Source of the DNA: Antennarius striatus
Taxonomy: Eukaryota; Chordata; Actinopteri; Lophiiformes; Antennariidae
Assembly: GCF_040054535.1 (NCBI RefSeq)
Contig: NC_090787.1
Span: 21,076,001 to 21,140,000, forward strand
Direction: 5' to 3'
DNA: 64,000 nt
The notes under the pieces were generated by a model. It saw nothing but the letters and a program-made list of their open reading frames with translations, had not been told where the DNA came from and made no database searches. Of this stretch, positions 1 through 15,909 are shown piece after piece. Position 1 is the stretch's first letter. Each line of letters starts with the position of its first letter. The position numbers were made by a program, and so were the translations under genes.

Positions 1-459
1 CATGCCACTTAATGAGTGGGAGGTTCGCTGCTGTGATCTAGGTGGATGATGGACAGACCAGTCACTGATTGTGTAAAATGATTTACAATGTAGAGGAGTC
101 TCCTGAGAAATATATGTAAGAGTCTATTTTCTAGTATGTCTCTTTGTTATTGATGATTATCTTTAAAAAAGTAAGCATTATCAAGCAGCTCCTGCGAGAC
201 TTTTCTGGTAGGACCTTAATACAGATGGACTTGAGAAAAGTGTTGAAACAGAAACAAGATGAACCGACTGTAAAGTCATCCACAAAGAACTGCTATAACA
301 TGTCAAAGGACCACCACCTGAGGGAAACATGAACGTCTGGCACAGGATCCATTTGGAGATGTTCAGATTTCATGAGATGCTTTTAGAATGAATCCATCAG
401 TAGGAACCAATGCTGTCACAGACTGCAAACACTCCTGCGACACCCCTGAATTCAAAATT
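1..459. other. Unassigned sequence at left edge
   Basis: Short open frames only. No similarity to a known gene or element was recognised. Confidence 0.3.
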
Positions 460-469
460 TTACCCCTCC

Positions 470-690
470 AAAAGCATGCATTTCAGGTTGATTGGCCATT
501 CCAAATTGCCCGTAGGAATGAGTGTGTGTGTGCATTGTTGTATGTCTTTGTGTGTGGCTTCGCAGGGCACTGGCATCGTGCCCGGAGTGTCCCCCGCCTC
601 ACGCCCTATGCCGCCAAGATAGGCTCCGGCTCCCCGTGACCCGCTGCGGCGGATACAGCGGTGGTAATCTGAAGATGACTGACTGACTGA
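470..690 (+). mobile_element. SINE family B, 3' part
   Basis: Contains 'ttccaaattgcccgtagg', 'cggagtgtcccccgcctcacgcc' and 'gataggctccggctccccgtgacc' and ends in a (GACT)n tail. Confidence 0.7.
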
Positions 691-1040
691 CCCTGACCTA
701 CTTGCATAGGTCAAAGATCAAAGCTAGAACTCTGACCTACTGTCACTGATCAAAGCACCAGCTTTGATCTATGGTCTTACTCACACTGGCCTTCTCCCTC
801 TTCTTTCTATCTTATCCGGTTGTAGAGTGTACAAAAGTTGAAATTTGACCTAGTTTTCTCAAGGTCAAAGTCATCATCTCATTTTCATCCCCTTTGCTGC
901 CTGAGTAATGTGCTTTTTGTTTCATCATTCTATCTGCAACGGTTGTGAAGATATTTGGTGGACTAACAGACAAACGAACACACAAACACTGACAATTACA
1001 ATACATTGCCGCTCCCCGGGATGTATTATCATAATTATAG
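660..1040 (+). repeat. Dispersed repeat with TGACCT/TTGACC motifs, copy 1
   Basis: The opposite orientation of the repeat at 23140-23560. It shares 'ttgaaatttgacctagttttctcaaggtcaaagtcat' in part and 'caacggttgtgaagatattt'. It has at least five GGTCA/TGACC half sites. Confidence 0.7.
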
Positions 1041-4000
1041 GCAGCGGGTTCATGCATTGTGTACACACATGCACAATATTTATACATAGTACACAATTAC
1101 GGAACACAAAGAAAGACATGATTTAAACTGGGAGCATGAACTACAACCTAACAACATAGTGAGATGTATGAGAGGAGATGTATTGTGTATTTACAGTATG
1201 TTTTGTGTATCATTCAATATCTGTATATGGCTTTGGTTGTTCTTTGGCTGTATCATATAAAAGCTTTGTTCAGCAGTCTTCCAATTATGGCGAAAAAAAT
1301 ATGTGCAGTTTTCCGTCTTTTGTCTGTTTGATATCCGTGCGTACTGGAGACTGTCTGAGTGAAGATGACCCACTGACTGGATGAATATACAGTCGGTTTG
1401 TTCCGTCGATCCTGACAAAAAGCAGACTCAGAAGCAGACAGAGGTCACAGTCGGATGAATGAAATTACATTTACGGCCACTTTCCCCCAGCCTGAACTCC
1501 GTAAACACTCCAGCTGAGCCGAAGCACGAAGCTCCAGCCGGCTGATAGCGATCAGTGCAAACAGCTCAACAGCGGCGTAGCATAGCCCATTTACGTCATC
1601 ACACTGTAGACAACACACTATAATTGAAACCGAACAAAGGTCTTTGTACTTTAGAAGTACTTGTTCGATGTACTTAAGTATTTCCATTTGCTACTGTAGG
1701 TTAACTCACATTAATTTGCCCCAACTAAAACTCTCTTAACTCTCCGGACTCAAACTCCTTCCATCCTGATGGGAGACCACTTGTTCATGAACTCGCAAAA
1801 ATGCTCTCAAGATTGGACAGAACCTCAACCTGTCTGAAATACGGCTGGAATGATTCATTGATCAATCCATTGACGAAAAAAACCTAATAAGCAATCAGTC
1901 ATTACCGTCATTTCTTAAGCAAACACAGATACTCTCTGCTCCCAGATCACAAATCTATGTGACCTTTCATAGTGAAGTGAATAACTATACAATGCTGTAT
2001 AATATACTGTATTATATAATACTGTATAATATACACTGTATATACTGTACAATGCATTAAAAGTAAACAAAAAACTGATGCATTAAACTGTTTTTTGTCG
2101 ACTATTGTCAGCAGCCACTTGATTAATTCATTCAATCATTTTTTTTTACGACTGAATCCAGTTATTTTAACCAGAAGACATAAATAACCTTGTAAGAGAT
2201 AATGATATAGCCATACATCCATACATCATACAGATAGTATGTATAAAATAAGTACACTGTGGTCTATCACAGACGACTGATACACAGCAGTGTTCCTTAT
2301 GAACCAAGCAGTGAAAACGTGGAAACATTACGTGTCTGACTTTATTCGCCTTAGGCCACTGCATGTCCTGCGATGTTGACTGTTGCAAATATAAACATCA
2401 CATGTTGCCTCTGATATTATCTGCGATAGCTTGAGTGACAATCATTCAATAATGTCACACATGATTATGGAGCTTCATGGACAATTTGGGGGTCTTCTTC
2501 CAGCTCAGTGACTTTAACAGCCCTGCGGGGTCACTGGGGGCCCGCCTCAGAGAGGATGACATGTGTGCAGGAAGAGGAAGGAAGAGGTGACGTTACAGAC
2601 TGAACATAAAAGACATCTAAAGCAAAGCCAGGGTAAATATTAGAAGAATATTCACATCATACTGTGAGTTAAGGAAAAAGAAGCGACATGAACACACGAC
2701 AGGCTACTATCAGTCCAACACGTCTTGTATTGGTAAAAACTACAGTATAAAAAAAAGGTCTAATTCCTGTGATCACTAATAATTCATAAGTTATAAGGTC
2801 AGTATAATACCTTGTCCAGATTTTTTAAAAAAGATAAAAAGTTTAAATCATAAATCTCTGTCCAATTCAACATCCAGATCCAAAAGTATTTTTACAGAGA
2901 GCAGTCTCTTGCAGAACAGCCACACTGGCTGCTTTATGATCATTTATTACTACTCACGTATTAACATGTGAGCAGTGCTTTTATTGTAGAGGTGCAGCAG
3001 TTGTGATTACTTGTTGATTGCTTCATGCCTGACATTAGTAGAGAGGAAACACAATGCAGTGTACGAGTTAAGCAGCTGAGTCAGTGAACTGAGTCCACCT
3101 CCATCCCGTCACACTTCACTGTTTCTGCTGCTGCAGCCCAACATTTCCCAAGAAACCAAAACCACTTCCCTGAAAGTTAGGTCGATGATAAAGGAAATCC
3201 ACAAAGTCAAAGCAGTTTAATGCTCATCAAATGCACCAACTCAGTTAGGAATTAGTGTCTCAAACTGCTGGGGAATATTTTGTTTACTTTCAGATTCTGC
3301 ACCGTTGTTCGAATTGTTCATCCAAGTTCTGGTACGATTCAATTTTACTAGTAAGTGTTAACGATGCTGTTGAAAATAGAAGATGATAAATTTGCAACTT
3401 GAGCCAGGTTTTGTTATTATTAAAGAATGCAGGGTATGGCTGGAGGAGATGACCTAATATCAATAAAATGGTTATTTCAAATTCTGATCAATTATAATGA
3501 ATGAACAACTGATAATTTCATGAGCTTGTCTTCATATTTGGCAATGTGATGGTGCTTAACTAAACAATTGTCGTTAGTTACTGGACTTCATTTTTCCTGT
3601 AGCGTTTACATTTGACCTCTCTTTGTTCAGTGTCATCTTCACTGAATCCAGCTTTGGTTCAGATCTGAGCTCCTCTGGATACAACCAATTTTTGGCTCTG
3701 TTTTGGCTGTTTTCTGTGTCGTCATCCATACGGCTGGGCATGCAGCTTTGTTTTGAATGAACACAGAATAACGTTAGCTGGACAGGGTGGAGGCATGAGA
3801 ATGACACATTATTTTTGCACGTGAATTAGTAAGCATCCATTAAAAAGAGCAGCATTATTAGAGGAGCTTTTATTACTTATTCAAATAATTTCTCAGCCCT
3901 AATGCAGAATACGATGAATATTAAGTCCTAGAAAATCATCTTATTTTCAGAATCACTGTCTAGATTTTCTATTCCTTTACCAGTAATTGTCACGCTTTCG

Positions 4001-4599
4001 TAAGAGTGGTACTGTAGCACAGCACTAACCTTTATGCTCAAAGAGGGACATGGATAGTGATGCAGCCTTCTGTCTATTTTGTGAAAGATTCCAGACAGAA
4101 AAACTGGAACAGTACAATCGGACATCACTGAAGAAGTCGCCAAAATTTGATCAAGACACACCAAATGTCTACAAAGACGAGGTGTTTAATAGTACCGCAG
4201 ACCACGTTTACCATTTGTTTATTGTTGAATGACAAGGTGGAATACCACAACTGCTATGTCAACACTTTTGATGTTGAGATTTTGACTCTTCACTGCCCTC
4301 TTGTGCAGGAACCAGGAACAGAACCGACTCAGGCGCATTAGCGAACCACAACAGCTTTGGACCCTCGAGTGCTACAATTATTTAAAGTGTTTATCTTTAT
4401 TCACTCTTGATCCACTTTGAAAACTTCTTAAATGTTCCTCGGATTTGTTTAATTTAGGATTTATTTTTACCACCGCAATTACTGCAAGGAAAAGAAGACG
4501 GTCCACATAGGTTTGACTTCCTCTGTAATGGATTTTTTTTTTATTTTTACCAAGAGTAATTTAAATGGTTAAAGTTGCTGTAACACAATGCCATGTGGT
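1041..4599. other. Unassigned intergenic sequence
   Basis: AT-rich with scattered short frames. 1600-1690 resembles a fragment of a dispersed repeat ('gtactttagaagtacttg'), and 4020-4240 has a short frame with FCLFCERFQ that I could not place. No gene is supported. Confidence 0.3.
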
Positions 4600-5089
4600 T
4601 TATGAATGATCGTATAGGGGTGGTGGGGGGGGGGGGTCACACCTGATGTGCCCGGGGCCCCTGGAGATGCTCGGACCGGCTCTGACCAATAGCGCCGTGA
4701 AGGAAGCGTGGAAGGACGAGGGTGTTGACAGACGCATCTTTAGAACAGGACGAAATAATTTCACATGCAAATGGAGTTTAAATAAGCCTTTCAGGCCAGT
4801 GAAAGACACGTCACACATTTAAAGATAACTTTGATTTCAGAAATGAGGAGATTCCTGTCCGGGAATGGCCTCGCTAATATTAAAAGTTTAAGACCCTGAA
4901 GTTGAAGAACCTGCAGTCTTCAGCCATGACCCCCCAACATCAGCCCAATACGAACACTGTACACCCCCTGTGTCACTTGTCGGGTCAGACTACGTTGTTG
5001 ATCCTGTTCGGTTCTGTTTCTCACGGGTCAAACTGTCAGCAACAGCAGGAATAAAACGTCTATGTACTCCCAAAAGTACCAAAAAGTAC

Positions 5090-5340
5090 CAAAAAGTACC
5101 CCCGCCGAACAGTCCGCCGCATTCAAGGACAAAACGAGCAGAACGACCCGCCGTGCCGTCACCAACTCACCGTCATCTCCTTCGCAGTTCGCCTCTCCGC
5201 TGCCAAACTGTCAAACTGGTCCAAAGTTCTGTGAAAACATTCCTGCTTCCGCTTCCTGAAACCAGCGGCGTTAGGGCACGAGACAGCAGAGGAGGAGCGT
5301 CGCTCCCCAGCGCAGCGGGGAGGCAGTGACACCTGCTGGA
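5090..5340 (-). promoter_or_regulatory. CpG-rich candidate promoter and first exon (minus strand)
   Basis: A locally GC- and CpG-rich block in AT-rich surroundings. On the minus strand it has adjacent ETS-type sites (TTTCAGGAAGCGGAAGCAGG), then about 80 bases later GAAGGAGATGACG|GTGAGTTGG, a strong splice donor right after an ATG. In mammals itprid2 (SSFA2) is the next gene, divergent from NEUROD1, which fits this strand and place. No downstream exon was found, so the identity is a guess. Confidence 0.35.
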
Positions 5341-5501
5341 CCAGTCTGGTACTGCAGCCAGCGCAGGGGCGCTGCCTCTGACAGAGCTCTACTGGGGAAA
5401 GACCACATTGTTCAAACTACAGTTGCTGTTTCTCTCTGTCTGCTGTGTGTATATTGTGTTTTACAATTAGAGCGTCAAAGTCAACTTTATTGTCAAATAA
5501 A

Positions 5502-5800
5502 CGTCGGGTCGTCCAATGTTTTAAGACTGGCGGTTCAATTCCCGCTCCCGCCCAAAAACAATACCCGCAGGTGCAGTGGGAGGTGTCAGCTCACCTCCGG
5601 ACCACTGCCAAGGCGCCCTTGAGCAAGGCGCCGTCCCCCTACAAGTTGCTTATTTGGGCTCACAACAAAGAAGCTGCCCACCACTCTACCTCCTCTGCAT
5701 GCGTACGGGCCCCCTGTGTGTCTCTGTGTGTTCAGGGCCTGTACACACATATACTGTATATGCAAGATTTAAAACTAAGTAGAGTGTAACACTAACTTCC
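5502..5800 (+). mobile_element. tRNA-derived SINE (family A), 5'-truncated
   Basis: GGCGGTTCAATTCCCGC is the B box. It is followed by 'ggaggtgtcagctcacctccgg', 'aaggcgcccttgagcaaggcgcc' and 'gggcctgtacacacatata', all shared with the copy at 28305. Confidence 0.7.
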
Positions 5801-6179
5801 CTGTGGAAATTAATGGAAATATTTTTAAAAAACAAACGTGCACAACATACAGCACAGATGAAATTGCAGTCCTCTCAGACCCACGGGCAGTATAACACAG
5901 GCAGTGCAACAGGTAGTACAACACAAAGTATAAAACGAAACACAAAAGGACGGTAAACTGGGTTCACTTGGAAAACCTGTTATTATTGTCACTGAAAAGG
6001 TGTTTGCCAGTGTATATCAATCACTAGAAAAAACTTTTTCAACACATTATGAAAATTCTCAGAAAGAATCGCTGCCTGTTAAAATAGACAACACTGAATG
6101 CAAATTCCACCAAGGCTGCTCCGTGTCCCCATTATGCTAGCAGGATAGTCCTGTGATAGAAGAGTTTCAGCTAAAAGGA
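5801..6179. other. Unassigned intergenic sequence
   Basis: No feature recognised. It contains a few CACAGG-type imperfect repeats near 5890-5920. Confidence 0.3.
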
Positions 6180-6182
6180 AAG

Positions 6183-6650
6183 GAAAGGTGTACAAAACTG
6201 TGGTGAGACCAGCGATGTTGTTTGGTCTAGAGACAGTGTCACTGAGGAAAAGACAGGAGACAGAGCTGGAGGTAGCAGAGATGAAGATGCTGAGGTTCTC
6301 TCTGGGAGTGACCAGGAAGGATAGGATCAGGAATGAGTACATCAGAGGGACAGCACATGTTAGAGGTTCTGGAGATAAAGTCAGAGAGGCCAGACTGAGA
6401 TGGTTTGGACATGTCCAGAGGAGAGATAGTGAATATATTGGTAGAAGGATGCTGAGTTCTGAACTGCCAGGCAGGAGGCCTAGAGGAAGACCAAAGAGGA
6501 GGTTTATGGATGTAGTGAAAGAGGACATGAAGGTAGTTGGTGTGAGAGAAGAGGATGAGAAGACAGGGTTAGATGGAGGACACTGATTGGCTGTGGAGAC
6601 CCCTGAAGGGAAAAGGTGAAAGGAAAAGAAGAAGATTCACTTCTTATTTG
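6183..6650 (+). mobile_element. Non-LTR retrotransposon 3' fragment (RTE-like)
   Basis: An open frame of 132 codons, YKTVVRPAMLFGLETVSLRK, then VAEMKMLRFSLGVTRKDRIR and RLRWFGHVQRR and RRPRGRPKRRFMDVVKEDMK. This is the thumb/C-terminal part of a LINE reverse transcriptase, followed by 'tggagacccctgaagggaaaagg' and an AAG-rich tail. The catalytic domain is absent. Confidence 0.75.
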
Positions 6651-6768
6651 TCTTTATCATGTGAGGCTCGATGAGGCTCTTGTAAATCTGGTGGTTAAAG
6701 ACCCGCAACCTTTTTCCATCGTGGATGACTGTGGTTTCAAGGAGTTTGTGGGATTGCTTGATCCCCCA

Positions 6769-8372
6769 TAGACTCAACAAAAATATAAACGCAACACTTT
6801 TGTTTTTGCTCCCATTTTTCATGAGATGGACTTAAAGATCTGTTTTTCATTCCAGATACACAATATTACCATTTCTCTCAAACATTGTTCACAAATCTGT
6901 CTAAATGTGTGATAGTGAGAACTTCTGCTTTGCTGAGATAATCCATCCCACCTCCCAGGTGTGACACATCAAGATGCTGATCTGACATGATTAGTGCACA
7001 GGTGTACCTTATACTGCCCACAATAAAAGGCCACTCTTAAATGTGCAGGGTTTGTTTTTGCTTTATTGTGGGTCTGGGGACTCAGAACCAGTCAGTATCT
7101 GGTGTGACCACCATTTGCCTCATGCAGTGCAAGACATAGAGTCCATCAGATTGTCAATTGTGGCCTGTAGAATGTTGATCCACTCCTCTTCAACGGCTGT
7201 GCGAAGTTGCTGGATATTAGTGGGAACTGGTACACGCCGTCTTATACCCCGGTCAAGCACATCCCAAACATGCTCAATGGGTGACATGTCCGGTGAGTAT
7301 GATGGCCATGCAAGAACTGGGACCTTTTCAGCTTCCAAGAATTGTGTACAGATCCATCACGTGGGGCCGTGCATCATCTTTCTGAAACATGAGGTGATGT
7401 TCATGGATGTATGGCAAAACGATGGGCCTCAGGATCTCATCACGGTATCTGTGCATTCAAACTGCCATCAATAAAATGAACCTGTGTTCCTCGTCCATAA
7501 CAGATGCCTGCCCATACCATAACCCCACCACCATGGGCCACTCCATCCACAACACTGACATCAGCAAAGCGCTCACCCACAGTCTGCCATCTGCCCTGAA
7601 CAATGTAAACCCAGATTCATCCGTGAAGAGAACACCTCTCCAACGTGCCAGACGCCATCGAATGTGAGCATTTGCCCACTCAAGTCTGTTACGGCGACGA
7701 TCTGGAGTCAGGTTAAAACCCCGATAAGGACCAGCATGCAGTTGAACTTCCCTGAGACGGTTTCTGACAGTTTGTGCAGAAATTGTTTGGTTATGCAAAC
7801 CAACTGTTTCAGCAGCTATCTGAGTGGCTGGTCTCAGGCGACCTTGGAGGTGAACCTGCTGGATGTGGAGGTCCTGGGCTGGTGTGGTGACACGTGGTCT
7901 GTGGTTGTGAGGCTGGTTGGATGTACTGCCATATTCTCTGAAACGCCTTTGGAGACGGCTTACAGTGGAGAAATGAACATTCAATGCATGACCAACAGAT
8001 CTGGTTGACATTCCTGCTGTCAGCATGCCAACTGCACGCTCCCTCAATGCTCGTGGCATCTGTGGCATTTTGCTGTGAGACAAACCTGCACATTTCAGAG
8101 TGGCCTTTTATTGTGGGCAGAATAAGGTACACCTGTGCACTAATCATGATGTCAGATCAGCATCTTGATGTGTCACACCTGTGAGGTGGGATGGATTATC
8201 TCAGCAAAGCAGAAGTGCTCACTATCACACATTTAGACAGATTTGTGAACAATGTTTGAGAGAAATGGTAATATTGTGTACCTGGAATGAATTATAGATC
8301 TTCAAGTCCATCTCATGAAAAAAGAGCAAAAACAAAAATGTTGCATTTATATTTTTGTTGAGTGTTCAAGTA
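6769..8372 (-). mobile_element. Tc1-like DNA transposon, inactivated
   Basis: About 1.6 kb with long inverted repeats of roughly 260 bp: 'actcaacaaaaatataaacgc' at the left and its complement at the right, and 'cccacaataaaagg' matched by 'ccttttattgtggg' at the inner ends. TA dinucleotides flank both ends (6769-6770 and 8371-8372), the Tc1/mariner target. The central region codes for a broken transposase on the minus strand. Confidence 0.88.
7120..8083 (-). pseudogene. Tc1-like transposase, frameshifted
   Basis: The N-terminal two-thirds (7457-8083) has a paired-type helix-turn-helix (AVGMLTAGMSTRSVGHALNV, FSTVSRLQRRF) and the first catalytic aspartate in LFTDESGF. A small deletion follows near 'GRLWVSA'. 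After a frameshift near 7457 comes DEILRPIV and the second aspartate in QKDDARPHV. After another near 7340 comes WPSYSPDMSPIEHVWDVLDR with the catalytic glutamate. All three DDE residues can be found, but in separate frames, so the gene is dead. Confidence 0.85.
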
Positions 8373-12429
<4,057 letters not shown>

Positions 12430-12519
12430 GAATGCTCACAACAGTCCCGCACAGTCACGCAAGGACACACATAGAGCGCGCGGGATGCGTGCAATCTGAC
12501 GGATTAAATCTCATCACAG
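12430..12519 (+). other. neurod1: neurod1 non-coding first exon (inferred)
   Basis: TATAAAA lies at 12399-12405, so transcription should begin near 12430. A clear donor, ACAG|GTGAGTTTGG, lies at 12520. The acceptor at 13951-13954, ten bases before the start codon, closes a 1.4-kb 5' UTR intron. A non-coding first exon followed by the coding exon is the usual NeuroD1 layout. The exact start is an inference. Confidence 0.6.
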
Positions 12520-13954
12520 GTGAGTTTGGTTTCATTGTAGCTTCATAATAACCAGCAGTTACCTGAAGGAGGAATTCTTCCTTAGATGCCTGAATAATCA
12601 TTGATTTTCCCTGTTGAATAATTAATTATTTGTTAAGAGAGAATCAATTCTTTGGGGATAATTTGTCAGTAAAATAAATCAATATAGTATACGAAAACAA
12701 TCCCGTTTGCATTTCATTCATTTATTTATTTGTTCAAACTTTTTAAAATTAATTTGTTGCTCGTTTTCTGAAAATTCGTTTTACTTTTAATAAATAATTA
12801 TTAAACATCATTAGGGTGTTTAGGCATAAATTTCTTCTTTATCTTTGTGATTTTACTGTGTCAGAGAAATCTTTTCTGTTATTACTTTAAAATAAAAGTC
12901 GTATTTGTGTCTCTTGTCGGTCACGTTGATGATGTCCGTCACCGGAATAACGGAATAACGGAATAACGGAATAACGGAATAACGGAACCACTCAGTGGAA
13001 ACACGACTGAGAGAAAAGAAGCGATTTCTGCTGGATTTATTGATCAGGTTCAGATCAGATTTAACGATCAGGTTATTGTAGTTGTTCAATGAAGTGAGTG
13101 GGAATAATTTCATATTCTATTTTATTAGCAACATTCTCATTTTACTGTTCACTATAAAGACATGACGCGGAAACTGGCATTTTTACTAACTCAAATAAAA
13201 TGACCAAATTTTGCGGAATTCTTCTCTCAAAATCCAGATATCTCCTCCGACGGACTAATGTCTATTTCACGAGAAAGGTCTCATTTTGAGAAGGATTCTG
13301 TGTTTTCGAACAGTTATTCATCGAATGGATGTTGTAGATATTTAAACTGAGATTTTTCTGTAACCATAACTAAAGTTTAATTTGACACCAACCTCCTGAA
13401 TATCTCAACAGTCTTCCTCCGGAAGAGTTTAATGTTTTATATCTTACTCGCTTTTTAGTTTTAGTGTAATAAACACACTTTGACTCATTTATTTAGTTTC
13501 CTGAATCAGCGCGATATCAAAACACGACCTATGGAGTTATTAGATTTTAAAATGACTTTAACCAGAAAAAGGCCTATTATTGAAACATTTTAGAAATGTT
13601 GGAGAGAAAAAAACTTATTTGAAATCTTTACTTTACCGTCATGTCTTTTTTTTTAATTGAAATTAAATTACATCGGAAATCCACTTAATTTTGAAGGAAA
13701 TAAAAATTACAGCATCCATTCAACACACATCTGAATACAATGCTGAATGATTTCAGCAGAAAAAAAATTCAATGCTCTAAATATAATCTGATTAAAATAG
13801 AGATTTTCATTATCATTTTCACACGTTTTTATCTGGTTATTGATGTTAATGCAAATTCAAGATCAGCTAAACTAACTTTAATAACGTAAAAATTTAGAGG
13901 AATTTTTTACATTATTTTTTGGCAGAAATATCTTCTTTTTTTTTACTCCAACAG
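12520..13954 (+). other. neurod1: neurod1 intron 1 (5' UTR intron)
   Basis: AT-rich with no coding signal. It holds an octanucleotide array, five copies of CGGAATAA with a partial sixth, at 12943-12986. No other element was recognised. Confidence 0.6.
12943..12986. repeat. Octanucleotide array (CGGAATAA)5
   Basis: Five perfect copies and part of a sixth inside neurod1 intron 1. Confidence 0.9.
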
Positions 13955-13964
13955 AATCAGCATC

Positions 13965-14209
13965 ATGACCAGGTCTGTCCACGAGGATCCAGCATCTGAG
14001 GACTCAGAGGAACAGCAGGAGCTCCACAGCCCCACCGATGGGGAGACAGAGAGGGGAGATGGGGGGGAGGAAGTTCACCTTCACCACCTAGACGAGGGAG
14101 AGGAGGATGACGATGAGGAGGATGAAGAGGAAGAGGAGGAGGATGGGGAGATCAAACCCAAGAGGCGAGGACCTAAGAAGAAGAAGATGACCAAAGCTCG
14201 TATGCAGAG
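13965..14209 (+). CDS. neurod1: neurod1 coding exon 1
   Basis: Codes for residues 1-81 plus two bases of R82. The ATG follows a splice acceptor (ACAG at 13951-13954) by ten bases, which fits a short 5' UTR carried from a separate first exon. The protein is acidic, with a glutamate/aspartate run at about residues 44-61, then KPKRRGPKKKKMTKAR, the basic stretch found next to the NeuroD bHLH. The donor AG|GTGACG at 14210 is placed because the next exon continues the family sequence [10 protein letters not shown] exactly. Without splicing, the frame stops three bases later. Confidence 0.88.
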
Positions 14210-15679
14210 GTGACGCCATGATATTTTTCCCTGAATTATAAAAAGTATTTTCATTGGATAAAAAGCAAATAGAAGTAGTTTCCTGCGTGCAGAAGAATTA
14301 TTCAAACGTACGCTTCATCCTCTGAGGAGCATAAGGATCAGTGAAAATCAAGGAAATTGTTTTTTATTGAGTGTTTTGTGGGGAAATCAAGGAGCAACTG
14401 AATCCATGGTCAGTTACCCTCGACTGGCTGTGGATGGGCAGATGAATTTGTCGCATTTCTTGGTCTGCACAAATTTAAAAGATGTAACATTTGAATCAAA
14501 ATTCTTCAAATCAAGTTACTAATTGTAATTTTGCAAAAACTCAGAACCAGAAGAATTAAACTTTCTGAGAAGATGATCTAAAAAGTTTGAATTTTTTTAG
14601 TTGATTTAACGAAATGTAAAAATAAGAGTTCCAATCTGAACAATTACAAAGTTGACCATCAGAGTTTCATCACCAGGAAGTCTCAGTAGATCACGTCCAA
14701 TCAGGAAACAGCAGAGACCATCACCTTCTCTCAAAGGCAGGATCTAAAACATTCTCCCTGTCTTGTTTCTAAAGCTTTGCCAGTCGTATAATCCGTGCTT
14801 CCTACATTAAGTTTAATTATATAAATATCTGATTTGCACTAAAGTTAAAAAGAAAGTTAAATGAAGTATTTTTATATTCCGTATACATATGCTACTTTTT
14901 AATCAGGGGTCTTTGTTGTTTGGATAAAAGTGTATAGAATAGCTAATACTGATATTGATGACAGAATGACAGCAGATTCAACAAGTAATCAAATAATTCT
15001 ATTTTTTATTACAGACAGTTGAATATGAGGTTAGACTTTGTTCAGTGTCTTCAGCACCATGGATAGCGTGTTCCAGTGTGCATGCGTTTTAAAAATACAC
15101 AGAACGCCAAGAGCAACAAAGTGTTTGAAGAGTCTTTGTTTTTACATCGGTAGATATCTGGAAACTAATAAAAACTTCCAGTGCAGCAAGAATAATCATA
15201 TCGTAGTAAGAGCAGAAGATGATGCTCAGATCATATGAGTCATTTTTAATACTCAGGCTTTTGCTCCAATTACATTTGGTAATGATGATGACTGACCTTT
15301 ACGTAGGTCCTCTGAAATGTCCTCTGAATTGGAAGATGTCAAAGAATCTTTGCTAAAGATGAACCTCTATTTGGACCACAAACTGCTGAAGAGTAATTGC
15401 CACTTTTGGGATTAATAAAGTTTATATTAATTTTAAAAAAAACAACCTGTCCTCCCATGAAAGTGATTCTGATTTGTAAAGATCTGATCATTTTGATTTC
15501 ACCATCCTCAAGAAATCAGATTTGTGTCACACTGAGACATCTAATGACTGTAGTCTGTGTGGATGAATGTAGATACATGTGACACTGGGCATCCTTACAT
15601 TCTGATTAACTGATTAAAATCTCCTTTGAAATGTTTCCCTCCCTTGTTTTTTTCTAACAAAAGATCTATTTTTTTCTAG
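14210..15679 (+). other. neurod1: neurod1 intron 2 (within the coding sequence)
   Basis: A 1,470-bp GT-AG intron splitting codon R82 after its second base, just before the basic region. It includes a short retroposon-end fragment near 15390-15440 (GGGATTAATAAAG followed by an A-rich run). Family members as I know them have no intron here. Confidence 0.75.
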
Positions 15680-15909
15680 GTTTAAGGTTCGTCGAATGAA
15701 AGCTAATGCCCGTGAGAGAAACCGCATGCACGGGTTGAACGACGCCTTGGAGAGTCTAAGAAAAGTTGTCCCTTGTTACTCAAAAACCCAGAAATTATCA
15801 AAGATTGAGACACTCCGCCTCGCCAAGAACTACATCTGGGCTTTGGGTGAGATCCTTCGCTCCGGCAAAGCGCCAGACCTCATGAGCTTTGTCCAGGCTC
15901 TCTGCAAAG
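15680..15909 (+). CDS. neurod1: neurod1 coding exon 2 (bHLH domain)
   Basis: Codes for residues 82-158 and one base of G159, and holds essentially the whole DNA-binding domain. The basic region reads [17 protein letters not shown], followed by helix 1, the loop with [18 protein letters not shown] and helix 2 with [14 protein letters not shown]. The H-G-L-N-D-A-L-E-S form matches fish NeuroD1. The acceptor is a strong polypyrimidine tract ending TTTTTTTCTAG, and the donor is AAAG|GTGAGC. The G at residue 138 replaces a serine that is near-invariant in the family as I remember it. Confidence 0.92.

Noticed and set aside
4050..4232. Short frame with FCLFCERFQTEKLEQ, possibly a zinc-finger or transposase piece
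   Set aside because: Only 60 codons, no second motif, and no recognisable family; left unassigned.
7043..8008. Plus-strand frames over the Tc1-like element (for example 7043-7474 and 7664-8008)
   Set aside because: They are antisense shadows of the minus-strand transposase remnant.
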